Source: Phycisphaerales bacterium UBA5793 (GTDB taxonomy: Bacteria > Planctomycetota > Phycisphaerae > Phycisphaerales > UBA5793). From it: a stretch of 64,000 bases of DNA. The notes under the pieces are model-generated. The model was not told the origin of the DNA. It searched no databases and was given only the letters and a program-made list of their open reading frames with translations. The DNA is taken from NCBI GenBank assembly GCA_002418285.1, contig DIDT01000052.1, positions 247,372 to 311,371 on the forward strand, given 5' to 3'. Each line of letters opens with the position of its first letter. Position 1 is the first letter of the stretch. Made by a program: the position numbers and the translations under genes. Below, one piece after another: positions 9,376 to 16,822 of this stretch.

Positions 9376-9381
9376 ATTATA
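9376..9381 (-). promoter_or_regulatory. probable -10 box for the mreB operon
   Basis: A perfect TATAAT lies on the minus strand in the 249-bp gap between mreB and accD, about 105 bp before the mreB start. No good TTGACA is found 16-18 bp upstream of it, so only the -10 element is claimed. On the plus strand a TACAAT at 9423-9428 could serve accD, also without a clear -35 box. Confidence 0.42.
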
Positions 9382-9519
9382 GGCCATTGGCCCACACCGC
9401 TATCGAAATGCCCCTTGGCCCATACAATAATCCTGCTACGGCGCGAGTCGCGCATTTCAGCCCCATCTGGGGCGCCAGACTGAACCTGAAACGGCGACTA
9501 CGGATTGGAGAGCCGTTCA

Positions 9520-10491
9520 ATGACCAAGCCCGCGACCACGACTGATGCGAGCCCTGCTCCAAAGCGCCGAGCGCCAAAGGAGTCCGTGGATCCACAGTCT
9601 CTGGCCCCTCCAGCGCCAGAGGCCAACGGGATGGAAACCCCGACAAAGCCCAAGGCTCCGCGTTCATGGCCCGACGAGCCGGATCCGCGTCGCAAGAAGG
9701 TGCCGGAGGGCCTGTGGATGCGCTGCGTGGCCTGCGGGGAGACGCTCTACCGCAAAGCTCTCGAAGACAATCTACACGTCTGCACCAACAAGGAATGCCA
9801 GCACCACTACCGCATCGGTGCCGCCCAACGAGTTGAGCAGCTCTGCGACCCCGATACATTCGAGCCGATGGATGAGCATCTCTCCACTGGTGATCCTCTC
9901 CACTTCACTGACCTGAAGCCCTACCCCGATCGGCTCAAAGCGGAGCAGCAGCGCACCGGCCGCTCCGAAGCGATCCTGACCGGCTCGGGCTACATCCAGG
10001 GCCGACGCGTCGTGCTGGCCGTGTTGGATCTCACGTTCATGATGGGATCCATGGGCAGCGTCGTTGGCGAGAAAGTCACACGCGCGATCGAGCGAGCCAC
10101 CGAGCAGGACTGGCCGCTGATCATCGTCAGTTCTTCCGGCGGCGCACGCATGCAGGAATCCACGCTCTCGCTCATGCAGATGGCCAAGACCTCGGCCGCG
10201 CTGGCCCAGTTCGACGATGCGGGAGGGTTGTACATCAGCGTCCTCACCGACCCCACCACGGGCGGAGTTACCGCATCGTTCGCCATGCTCGGCGACATTA
10301 TTCTCGCCGAACCCGGCGCCCTCATCGGCTTTGCCGGACCACGCGTCATTCAGCAGACCATCCGCCAGGATCTGCCGGATGGGTTCCAACGCGCTGAGTT
10401 CCTCAAGAAAACCGGTTTCGTCGATCGCGTCGTGCCGCGCGGCGAACTTCGTCGCGAAATCAGCCGCATCATCGACTACGGCGGGAAGTAG
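9520..10491 (+). CDS. accD: acetyl-CoA carboxylase carboxyltransferase subunit beta
   Basis: AccD is the beta half of the carboxyltransferase that moves CO2 from biotin carboxyl carrier protein to acetyl-CoA, the first step of fatty-acid synthesis. The 323-residue protein has a variable proline- and lysine-rich N-terminus (1-60), a four-cysteine zinc ribbon at about 66-95 (CVAC, then CTNKEC), and the crotonase-fold domain with SSSGGARMQES and GGVTASFAMLGDIILAEPGALIGFAGPRV. The ATG at 9520 has a GGAG site nine bases upstream; an in-frame TTG at 9505 overlaps that site and is rejected. The partner accA is not in the window. Confidence 0.96.
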   Translation: MTKPATTTDASPAPKRRAPKESVDPQSLAPPAPEANGMETPTKPKAPRSWPDEPDPRRKKVPEGLWMRCVACGETLYRKALEDNLHVCTNKECQHHYRIGAAQRVEQLCDPDTFEPMDEHLSTGDPLHFTDLKPYPDRLKAEQQRTGRSEAILTGSGYIQGRRVVLAVLDLTFMMGSMGSVVGEKVTRAIERATEQDWPLIIVSSSGGARMQESTLSLMQMAKTSAALAQFDDAGGLYISVLTDPTTGGVTASFAMLGDIILAEPGALIGFAGPRVIQQTIRQDLPDGFQRAEFLKKTGFVDRVVPRGELRREISRIIDYGGK

Positions 10492-10577
10492 CGTTTCGCA
10501 TCGCAATCTCAAACACCGTGCGCGTCACACGCAGCGCCAGGTGAAATGGGGTGCCGGCAGGCGGATAATGCTGCGCC

Positions 10578-12377
10578 TTGAACGTTCCCACTCGAGCGAC
10601 AACCTGGCCCGGAGCGATGATCGCCGGCCTGCTTCACGCAGGCTTGTTTGCGCTTGCCTTTCCACCATACGACCTCTGGCCGCTGGCCTATTTTGCATTG
10701 ATCCCCATCGCCCTGCTGGCTTTGCGCACCTCCGGCCGCGCAAAGGCGGTGCTGAGCGTGTGGCTGATGTCCACGCTGGCGTGGTTGTGGGTGCAGCGCT
10801 GGCTCATTGACGTCACCGGCCCGGGATACGCGGCGCTCGCCGTAGCGCAGGGTGCTTTCCCTGCTTTGTTCGTCTGGATGCTGGCCACCTTGCGGCCGCG
10901 CGGTCGCAAACCGGTGCTGCCGGGTGTCACCAACATCCTGCTCGTGCCGGTGCTCTGGGTGGCGACTGAGATGCTCCGAGGCTCACCGCTTTTCTTTTCG
11001 GGTTATCCCTGGTTCTTCCTCGCACATCCGCTCATCGCCCAGCCCGTCGTCTGCCAGACAGCTGATCTCTTCGGCACCTACTTTGTGAGTTTCACCGCAG
11101 CCATGCTCGCCGGCTTCGTGGCGGATGTGCTCACCGTGCCGCTCTACCACAACGGACGCCTTTCGCTGACAATCCGAGCTTCGATCGGGATGTACATCAC
11201 GGTGCAGGTCTTTGTGCTCGGCTACGGAATGTGGCGTTTGCGCCAGACCAATGGAATCCAGAGCAACGCACCCTCCATCGCGGTCGCTGCCGTCCAAACC
11301 AATCTTCCACAGAACAACAAACAGACGTGGACACTTGAGCAACAATTCAGCGACTTCGACGACTTTGTTGCGCTGACGCGCCTCACTGAAGATCCCACGG
11401 GACAACGTGCGCGCGCCGATCTCGTGATCTGGCCCGAAACCATGGTGCCCGGCCTGGCGCTCAATATTGAAGCGATGCGCGCGACAAGACAATTCGAACA
11501 GAAGCTTGGTCGCGATCTGCCGAACGTCACTTACTTCTACGACTCACTGTCCCGGCTCGCGAGGGAGTTGCACGCACCCCTGCTCGTGGGCGGGTCTGCG
11601 GTTGACGATCTCAAGTACTCCGTTGAAACCAACAAGGACGATGACGGCAACGAAACCATCACACCGAACTGGGAGTGGAAAGCCCGCTACAACTCCGCCC
11701 TGCTGTTCGAAGCCGACGGCCGGCTGAGCGACATTCGCTACGACAAGGTCCATCTGACGCCATTTGGCGAGGTTATCCCATTGGCCCACTACTGGCCCGC
11801 CGTCCAGCAATGGCTGCTCAATCTCGGCGCCAACGGGATGAAGTTCGATCTGGATGCCGGTCACGAGTTCACTCGCCTCGAGGTTCCATTTCAGCAGAAG
11901 GGCGGAACCCGCATTCTCGTCGGTACGCCGATCTGTTTCGAGTCGACGATGCCCTACGTTTGCCGCCTGCTTTCCCACCCATCGGGAAAGCCACCGGCTG
12001 ATCTGCTCATCAATATCACCAACGACGGTTGGTTCGGCGCGATCTACGGCGGACGCGAGCAGCATCTGCAGATCGGCCGGTTCCGCTGCATCGAAAACCG
12101 CGTTCCGATGGTTCGCGCCGCCAATACCGGCGTCAGTGCAGCAATCGACTCAGCCGGCCGGATGACTCAAATGGGGCCCACGATCCCCGGCAATCGTCCG
12201 ACATGGAACGCCGAGGGCGTTATGATGGCGACTGTTCGATTGGACTACCGCCAGCCGCTCTACGGGCGCATCGGCGATGTATTCGGATGGTTGTGCCTCG
12301 GATCGAGCGCTGCGCTGGTTAGCTGGGGACTGTTCGTCGGGCGCGGCAACGTCCGAGCAGGAGATGAGACGTCATGA
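10578..12377 (+). CDS. lnt: apolipoprotein N-acyltransferase
   Basis: Lnt adds the third acyl chain to lipoproteins in the inner membrane, implying a diderm envelope. The N-terminal 220 residues hold about six to seven membrane helices (GLLHAGLFALAFPPYDLWPLAYF at the start). A nitrilase-type domain follows with the triad E287 (IWPETMVPG), K390 (YDKVHLTPFGE) and C453 (TPICFES), then a last helix near 575. The chosen start is TTG 10578; ATG 10617 is an alternative that would shorten the protein by 13 residues. At 599 residues it is longer than E. coli Lnt (512) because of insertions in the nitrilase part. It overlaps the next gene by ATGA. Confidence 0.93.
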   Translation: MNVPTRATTWPGAMIAGLLHAGLFALAFPPYDLWPLAYFALIPIALLALRTSGRAKAVLSVWLMSTLAWLWVQRWLIDVTGPGYAALAVAQGAFPALFVWMLATLRPRGRKPVLPGVTNILLVPVLWVATEMLRGSPLFFSGYPWFFLAHPLIAQPVVCQTADLFGTYFVSFTAAMLAGFVADVLTVPLYHNGRLSLTIRASIGMYITVQVFVLGYGMWRLRQTNGIQSNAPSIAVAAVQTNLPQNNKQTWTLEQQFSDFDDFVALTRLTEDPTGQRARADLVIWPETMVPGLALNIEAMRATRQFEQKLGRDLPNVTYFYDSLSRLARELHAPLLVGGSAVDDLKYSVETNKDDDGNETITPNWEWKARYNSALLFEADGRLSDIRYDKVHLTPFGEVIPLAHYWPAVQQWLLNLGANGMKFDLDAGHEFTRLEVPFQQKGGTRILVGTPICFESTMPYVCRLLSHPSGKPPADLLINITNDGWFGAIYGGREQHLQIGRFRCIENRVPMVRAANTGVSAAIDSAGRMTQMGPTIPGNRPTWNAEGVMMATVRLDYRQPLYGRIGDVFGWLCLGSSAALVSWGLFVGRGNVRAGDETS

Positions 12378-13504
12378 CGCGTGTGCGATGGAGTTTGAGC
12401 GTTGGGTGGATCTGCGGCGCCGCTGCCCTTGTGGCGGGAGGATGCGGACCGACCAACGCAACAACGCCCCTGGCGCCGGGCTATGCCTCGATCGGCTCGG
12501 ATCTGCAGGAACAGAGACAATTGCGCCGAGACGCCGCCGAATACCTGAATCAGATGCGCAAGGACGAGTACGCGCTCTATCGCGCCAATGCCGTCGAGGC
12601 GCTGCAGTCTGATCCCAAGCTTGGCGAGGTCGCGGCACGCGAGGGCATTGAAGACGCCAATCTCGGCGTGCGCTTTGTGGCCGCGATGGCGATCGGACAG
12701 CACGAGTATTCCGCCGCAGCGCCGCTGGTGCACGCATTACTTCGCGATGAGTCCGCCTCTGTGCGCGCTGCCGCGGCGTTCGCACTCAAGCGAAACGGCA
12801 CAAACGTCAACCTCGGGCTCTTGGCGGAGATGCTCAGAGGCGATGACCCCCGCGCCGCTGGAAACGCCGCGTTGGTCCTTGGCGAGATTGGTGACGCCAG
12901 CGCGTTGCCGCTGCTCCGCGAGTCCATCGACTTTCGCTCTCCCCGGACGACGGCCCAGCAACAGCGCATCGTGCAACTCCAAGTCGCCGAAGCCATGGCA
13001 AAGCTGGGCGACCCCTTCGCCATTCCGCGGATACGTTCCGAGTTGTATTCCCGGCAGCCCGAACACGGAGAAATCATGGCCTTGGCCGCGTCGATGCTCG
13101 GCTCGCTGGGGGCCACCCGAACAATTGGCGACCTGCGCAACATCGTGGCCATGTGGAAGCAGTATCGGCACAGCGCCGAGGTGCGGCTGGCCGCGCTGAC
13201 CTCCCTGGCCCAACTCGGCGACCCGCAACCGATCGAGCTTGTTCTGGAATATCTCGGCTCGACTTACCGAGATCGGACGAATTCTTCCTTTATCGCCATC
13301 CAGAGTCAGGCGGCCCACGCGCTGGGCGAATATCCAGCCGCCGAGGCCCTGCCGCATCTCGCCAGAGTCTTCGATTCCAGCGGTGAACCGCTGATTCGGC
13401 TGCAGGCGGCGGCATCGATTCTGCGACTCACCGCCGGTCTCGGGGCCGAGGAGCCCGGGACGGAAACCGACGAGGGGCTGTTGACACCGGATGACTTGCA
13501 GTGA
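12374..13504 (+). CDS. HEAT-repeat lipoprotein
   Basis: The 376-residue protein begins with a lipoprotein signal whose lipobox ends in AGGC, placing the modified cysteine at residue 24. From about residue 60 to 350 it consists of HEAT-like alpha-hairpin repeats, for example VRFVAAMAIGQHEYSAAAP, VRAAAAFALKRNG, AAGNAALVLGEIGDASALP and LAALTSLAQLGDP. HEAT repeats bind proteins; no enzymatic motif is seen. It starts inside the lnt stop codon (ATGA), and Lnt is the enzyme that would finish its lipidation, so co-expression makes sense, although the pairing may be incidental. Function unknown. Confidence 0.82.
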   Translation: MTRVRWSLSVGWICGAAALVAGGCGPTNATTPLAPGYASIGSDLQEQRQLRRDAAEYLNQMRKDEYALYRANAVEALQSDPKLGEVAAREGIEDANLGVRFVAAMAIGQHEYSAAAPLVHALLRDESASVRAAAAFALKRNGTNVNLGLLAEMLRGDDPRAAGNAALVLGEIGDASALPLLRESIDFRSPRTTAQQQRIVQLQVAEAMAKLGDPFAIPRIRSELYSRQPEHGEIMALAASMLGSLGATRTIGDLRNIVAMWKQYRHSAEVRLAALTSLAQLGDPQPIELVLEYLGSTYRDRTNSSFIAIQSQAAHALGEYPAAEALPHLARVFDSSGEPLIRLQAAASILRLTAGLGAEEPGTETDEGLLTPDDLQ

Positions 13505-13707
13505 TGATTAGCGTTACCGATTGCGGCCGGATGATTTCGGAGGCTTCGGTGGTTTCAGTAGACGACGGTTGTCGGAGTCAACAGACGAGAAGAAGTTGAT
13601 CCGGCAAGAGATAGGTTCGACGGATTCGCTTCCACCCCGGCACACTGCCACGCCCTGCGTGCCGGGATGGAGAGACCAAACACCAGCGTTGCGTGGAGGA
13701 TCGATCG

Positions 13708-14559
13708 TTGCACACGCTCACCAAGGTATTCATCGTGCTCTGGGCCCTGCTCTCCGTGTTCATCATGGCCCTGGCTGTACCGCTGGTCATGAACAACGAC
13801 ACGTGGAAGGCCCGCTACCAGGCGGAGAGCGCCAAGCGCCTCGCCGCGGAGAACACTGCCGCACTCGCCAGCAAGGATCTGGATTTGGCCAACATCGCCA
13901 AGGCCCAGGCCGAGTCGGCGCTGAACAAGGTCATCTCGGGCCTGCGTGAAGACATCGCATCGACCACCACGAGGTTGGCCGACCTTCGCTCCCAGCTCGC
14001 AACCTCGCGGCAGGAGAAGGATGCCATCCAGGCGCAGATCAATCGACTCAGCGCTGCTGCCGAGACCAGCTCGCACATCATCCAGACGCAGGGCGAAGAG
14101 ATCACCCGTCGTCGCGATGAGTCACTTCAGTTGATGGCGCGCTCGACGGAACTCGAAGATCAGTTGCGCGACACCCTCAGCCGCCTCGATGTGGCCCTCG
14201 ATGCGCAGCGCACGTTGCAGGAGCAGATCGCCATGCTCCTCGAGAAGCAGCAGAACGGCGGAGTGGAAACCGCTTCGTCTTCTGAGAATGTGCCTGCTAT
14301 CCCCTCGCCGCTGGTCAGCGGACGCGTGATGAGCGTGCAGGTCGGGGCCGATGGCAACCGGTACGTCGAGGTGAATCTCGGCTCCCGTGACGGCGTCGCA
14401 GAGAACATGCAGTTCCTGCTCGCGCGGGGAGGCAAGTTCCTCGGCAATCTGATCATCACCAAGGTCGAACTCAACCGCGCCGTCGGCTACGTACGACTCG
14501 AACAAGACCAGGTCATGATCAATGACGAAGTACGCGGCGGACTGCGCGCCGGCCTTTGA
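13708..14559 (+). CDS. coiled-coil membrane protein with MreC-like C-terminal beta domain
   Basis: The protein of about 283 residues has one N-terminal membrane helix (VFIVLWALLSVFIMALAVPLV), a long coiled coil at about 30-185 rich in A, E, Q and L, a short Pro/Ser linker and a C-terminal beta-rich block of about 85 residues containing VEVNLGSRDGVAENMQFLL and GYVRLEQDQVMINDEVRGG. The order helix, coiled coil, beta block recalls MreC, though identity is too low for a firm family call. A GTG at 13693 is in frame, but the GGAGGA ribosome site at 13695-13700 overlaps it and sits seven bases before TTG 13708, so TTG is the likely start. It precedes a small membrane protein gene. Confidence 0.72.
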   Translation: MHTLTKVFIVLWALLSVFIMALAVPLVMNNDTWKARYQAESAKRLAAENTAALASKDLDLANIAKAQAESALNKVISGLREDIASTTTRLADLRSQLATSRQEKDAIQAQINRLSAAAETSSHIIQTQGEEITRRRDESLQLMARSTELEDQLRDTLSRLDVALDAQRTLQEQIAMLLEKQQNGGVETASSSENVPAIPSPLVSGRVMSVQVGADGNRYVEVNLGSRDGVAENMQFLLARGGKFLGNLIITKVELNRAVGYVRLEQDQVMINDEVRGGLRAGL

Positions 14560-14606
14560 TGCACGCTTGACGCGGCCCACCGGGCCCGATTCTGGAGAGC
14601 TCCACT

Positions 14607-14792
14607 ATGACCCAATTCAAAGGCACATCGCCTCGACGCGTCTCTTCCGGCGGCAACCTCGACGTCTACACCGTCCTGGCCCTCGCCGGCGTCTTCTGCC
14701 TGCTCGTGCTTCTCGGCACGCTCTGGTACAAGGGAGGCCAACTGGCCTCATCAGACAATTCCAAGGCCTCGCCCTGGACCATTATCAAATAG
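14607..14792 (+). CDS. small single-pass membrane protein (61 aa)
   Basis: This short gene encodes 61 residues with a basic N-terminus, one membrane helix at about 20-42 (VYTVLALAGVFCLLVLLGTLWY) and a short polar tail ending PWTIIK. A GGAGAG ribosome site lies about nine bases before the ATG. It follows the coiled-coil membrane protein by 47 bp and is directly followed by a strong terminator, so it is the last gene of the accD-lnt group. No family is recognised. A role as partner of the preceding membrane protein is possible but only inferred from position. Confidence 0.66.
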   Translation: MTQFKGTSPRRVSSGGNLDVYTVLALAGVFCLLVLLGTLWYKGGQLASSDNSKASPWTIIK

Positions 14793-14847
14793 ACGCATTC
14801 CCCTCCCCGAGGGCCGCCCGTCAGCATCGGGCACAAGTCGATCTCCT

Positions 14848-14885
14848 GATGGGTCGTGTCCCGGACACGGCCCATCGTTGTTTTT
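14848..14885 (+). terminator. intrinsic terminator after the accD-lnt gene group
   Basis: A 13-bp stem (14848-14860 with 14864-14876, one G-T wobble) closes a three-base loop and is followed by GTTGTTTTT. It separates the upstream group from rpsP. Confidence 0.88.
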
Positions 14886-14908
14886 GGATCGCCCCTGACC
14901 CCGCCAAC

Positions 14909-14936
14909 TTGAACGATCCGACCGCCCGCGTAGACT
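14909..14936 (+). promoter_or_regulatory. putative sigma-70 promoter of rpsP-trmD-rplS
   Basis: TTGAAC (14909-14914) and TAGACT (14931-14936) are separated by 16 bp, just downstream of the preceding terminator and about 130 bp before the rpsP start. Four bases of each box match the consensus. The remaining leader of about 125 bp is GC-rich and could fold, but no known ribosomal-protein leader motif was recognised. Confidence 0.55.
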
Positions 14937-15067
14937 GTGCGGCTTACAAGTCGCCGGAAACGGCCCCCCATTCCGCCGCACGTCGCCGCCCGCTCTGGCT
15001 GCGATCCCGGCGGAGACTCGGAACGGTTCCGAGGCCAGGGCCCTCACATTCTTCGGAGCACCCAGAT

Positions 15068-15358
15068 ATGGTTCGTCTTCGTCTCAAGCGCTTCGGCCGT
15101 CGCCACACGCCCCGCTATCGCCTCAACGCCATGGATTCCCGCTCACCCCGCAACGGCCGGGTGATCGAGGAACTCGGTTGGTTTGATCCGACCGCCACGG
15201 ATCAGGGGCAGCAGATCCACTTCAAGACCGACCGCATTCAGTACTGGCTCAGCGTCGGAGCCCAGCCCAGCGACACCGTCGCCGGCCTGCTCAAGCGCCT
15301 CGGCGTCGATCCGACTCCCGGTCAGAAGCTTACCGCCGCTGAATCGACCGGCGCCTGA
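15068..15358 (+). CDS. rpsP: 30S ribosomal protein S16
   Basis: The 96-residue protein begins MVRLRLKRFGRRHTPRYRLN, a typical S16 start, followed by the conserved DSRSPRNGRVIEELGWFDP and a C-terminal SDTVAGLLKRLG. S16 binds 16S rRNA early in small-subunit assembly. The ATG is preceded by CGGAG at proper distance. The same frame is open far upstream through the terminator, but that extension is not coding. trmD follows after 11 bp. The usual rimM gene between rpsP and trmD is absent. Confidence 0.97.
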   Translation: MVRLRLKRFGRRHTPRYRLNAMDSRSPRNGRVIEELGWFDPTATDQGQQIHFKTDRIQYWLSVGAQPSDTVAGLLKRLGVDPTPGQKLTAAESTGA

Positions 15359-15369
15359 GGGCCCCGGCG

Positions 15370-16086
15370 ATGATGCGGATCGATGTGTTGAGTCTGTTTC
15401 CGGAAATGTTTGCACCGGTGCTCAACGCGTCGATTCCCGGGCGGGCCCAGGCGGCTGGACTCGTCGAATTCAATCTGATCAACATTCGAGACTACACGGA
15501 GAACAAGCACAACAAAGTTGACGATCGCCCCTTCGGAGGAGGCCCGGGCATGGTGATGATGTGCCAGCCGGTGTGGGATGCGGTGCTCGCGACTGAGCAA
15601 CTCGACCCGAGACCGGCCACGCGAATCCTTCTCACCCCGCAAGGCAGACGCCTGGACCAGCAGACCGTAGCCGAACTTTCGCAGCATGACCGCCTGCTTC
15701 TGATCGCGGGCCACTACGAAGGGATCGATGAACGGGTGATCCAAGAACTTGAGCCGATGGAACTGAGCATTGGCGACTACGTGCTCAGCGGCGGAGAACT
15801 GCCAGCCATGGTCCTCATCGACGCCATCGTGCGACTCCTTCCCGGAGCGTTGGGGCACGAAGAGTCAGCCGAGCAGGACAGTTTCAGCCCGATCGATCGC
15901 GGACAGATGTTGCTCGACTGTCCGCAGTACACAAGGCCGCGCGAATGGCGAGGCCGGGAAGTGCCGGAGATTCTCCTCAGCGGTGACCACGCCGAAGTGG
16001 ACCGATGGCGGATGGAGCAGCGAAGAATGCGGACGGCCGATCGACGGCCGGACCTGCTTGAAGGAAACGACACAACCGCGACGTAG
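15370..16086 (+). CDS. trmD: tRNA (guanine-N1)-methyltransferase
   Basis: TrmD methylates G37 of tRNAs with a purine at position 36, preventing +1 frameshifting. The 238-residue protein shows the SPOUT trefoil-knot motifs: IDVLSLFPEMF at the start, NIRDYT, DDRPFGGGPGMVM, the AdoMet-binding HYEGIDERV, and IGDYVLSGGELPAMVLIDA. The C-terminal DxxDxxR-like region has YTRPREWRGREVPEILLSG. Length is normal. It sits 11 bp after rpsP and 26 bp before rplS, an operon order conserved in most bacteria apart from the missing rimM. Confidence 0.97.
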   Translation: MMRIDVLSLFPEMFAPVLNASIPGRAQAAGLVEFNLINIRDYTENKHNKVDDRPFGGGPGMVMMCQPVWDAVLATEQLDPRPATRILLTPQGRRLDQQTVAELSQHDRLLLIAGHYEGIDERVIQELEPMELSIGDYVLSGGELPAMVLIDAIVRLLPGALGHEESAEQDSFSPIDRGQMLLDCPQYTRPREWRGREVPEILLSGDHAEVDRWRMEQRRMRTADRRPDLLEGNDTTAT

Positions 16087-16112
16087 GTCGCGCCGGATAG
16101 GAAAGGCCCATC

Positions 16113-16517
16113 ATGAACCAGCAGGAACTCCTCGCCAGCGTGGTCGAGAAACAGATCAAGACCGACCACCCTGAGATCACCATCGGCGACACCATCGACG
16201 TTCACCGCCGCATCATCGAGGGTGAAAAGGAACGAATCCAGGTCTACCAGGGCGTGCTGATCGCGCGCAACGGCAGCGGGATCAACGAATCGATCACGGT
16301 GCGCCGCATTGTCGCCAACGCCGGCGTCGAACTGGTCATTCCGCTCAACTCGCCGCGCATCGCCAAGATCGAACTGGTGCGTCGTGGCGACGCCCGCCGG
16401 TCGAAGTTGTACTTCCTGCGTGAGCGCGTCGGCAAGAAGCGCCGCCTCCGCGACCAGCGCCGTGGATTGCAGCGCCCCGGCGACAGTGCCGAAACCACAG
16501 AAGCTGCAGGCGAGTGA
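16113..16517 (+). CDS. rplS: 50S ribosomal protein L19
   Basis: The 134-residue protein carries the L19 core: GDTIDVHRRIIEGEKERIQVYQGVLIARNGSGINE and a C-terminal segment with VELVIPLNSPRIAKIELVRRGDARRSKLYFLRERVGKKRRL. L19 lies at the 30S-50S interface. The tail after residue 115 (rich in R, Q, E) is slightly longer than in E. coli. It is the last gene of the rpsP operon and is followed by a hairpin terminator at 16598. Confidence 0.96.
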   Translation: MNQQELLASVVEKQIKTDHPEITIGDTIDVHRRIIEGEKERIQVYQGVLIARNGSGINESITVRRIVANAGVELVIPLNSPRIAKIELVRRGDARRSKLYFLRERVGKKRRLRDQRRGLQRPGDSAETTEAAGE

Positions 16518-16597
16518 TCGTCGGCCCCCGGTAGGCCACGACGCGCAGGCCTCCAGAGCGGAGCGATGATCGCTCACGACTTCTTCATGCATACCTG

Positions 16598-16630
16598 AAC
16601 CCCTCCGCCCCGTGGCCGGAGGGGTTTGTC
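16598..16630 (+). terminator. terminator of the rpsP-trmD-rplS operon
   Basis: A perfect 10-bp inverted repeat (16598-16607 with 16617-16626) encloses a nine-base loop and runs into TTTGTC. The T-tract is short, but the stem is GC-rich. Confidence 0.75.
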
Positions 16631-16822
16631 ATTGGTCCCGGAGATCACACACGTGGAGGGAACGCCGCATAGGACCGCGCGGAAGTTTTTCAGGGTATTC
16701 ACGTTCCAACCACCCGAATCTGATGTCGGAGCCATTGAGCATGCGAGCAACCAACTGGCTTCTCACCCAGAAACCAATGAGTCCAAAACTATTTGTGACT
16801 TGCCTAGTATGCGGGCCAAGCC

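Noticed and set aside
13636..13666. CCCGGCAC...GTGCCGGG hairpin before the coiled-coil gene
   Set aside because: An eight-base stem with a 15-base loop and no T-run; possibly only chance in GC-rich sequence.
14522..15067. Upstream extension of the rpsP frame
   Set aside because: It runs through a terminator and promoter and over the small membrane protein gene; S16 starts at 15068.
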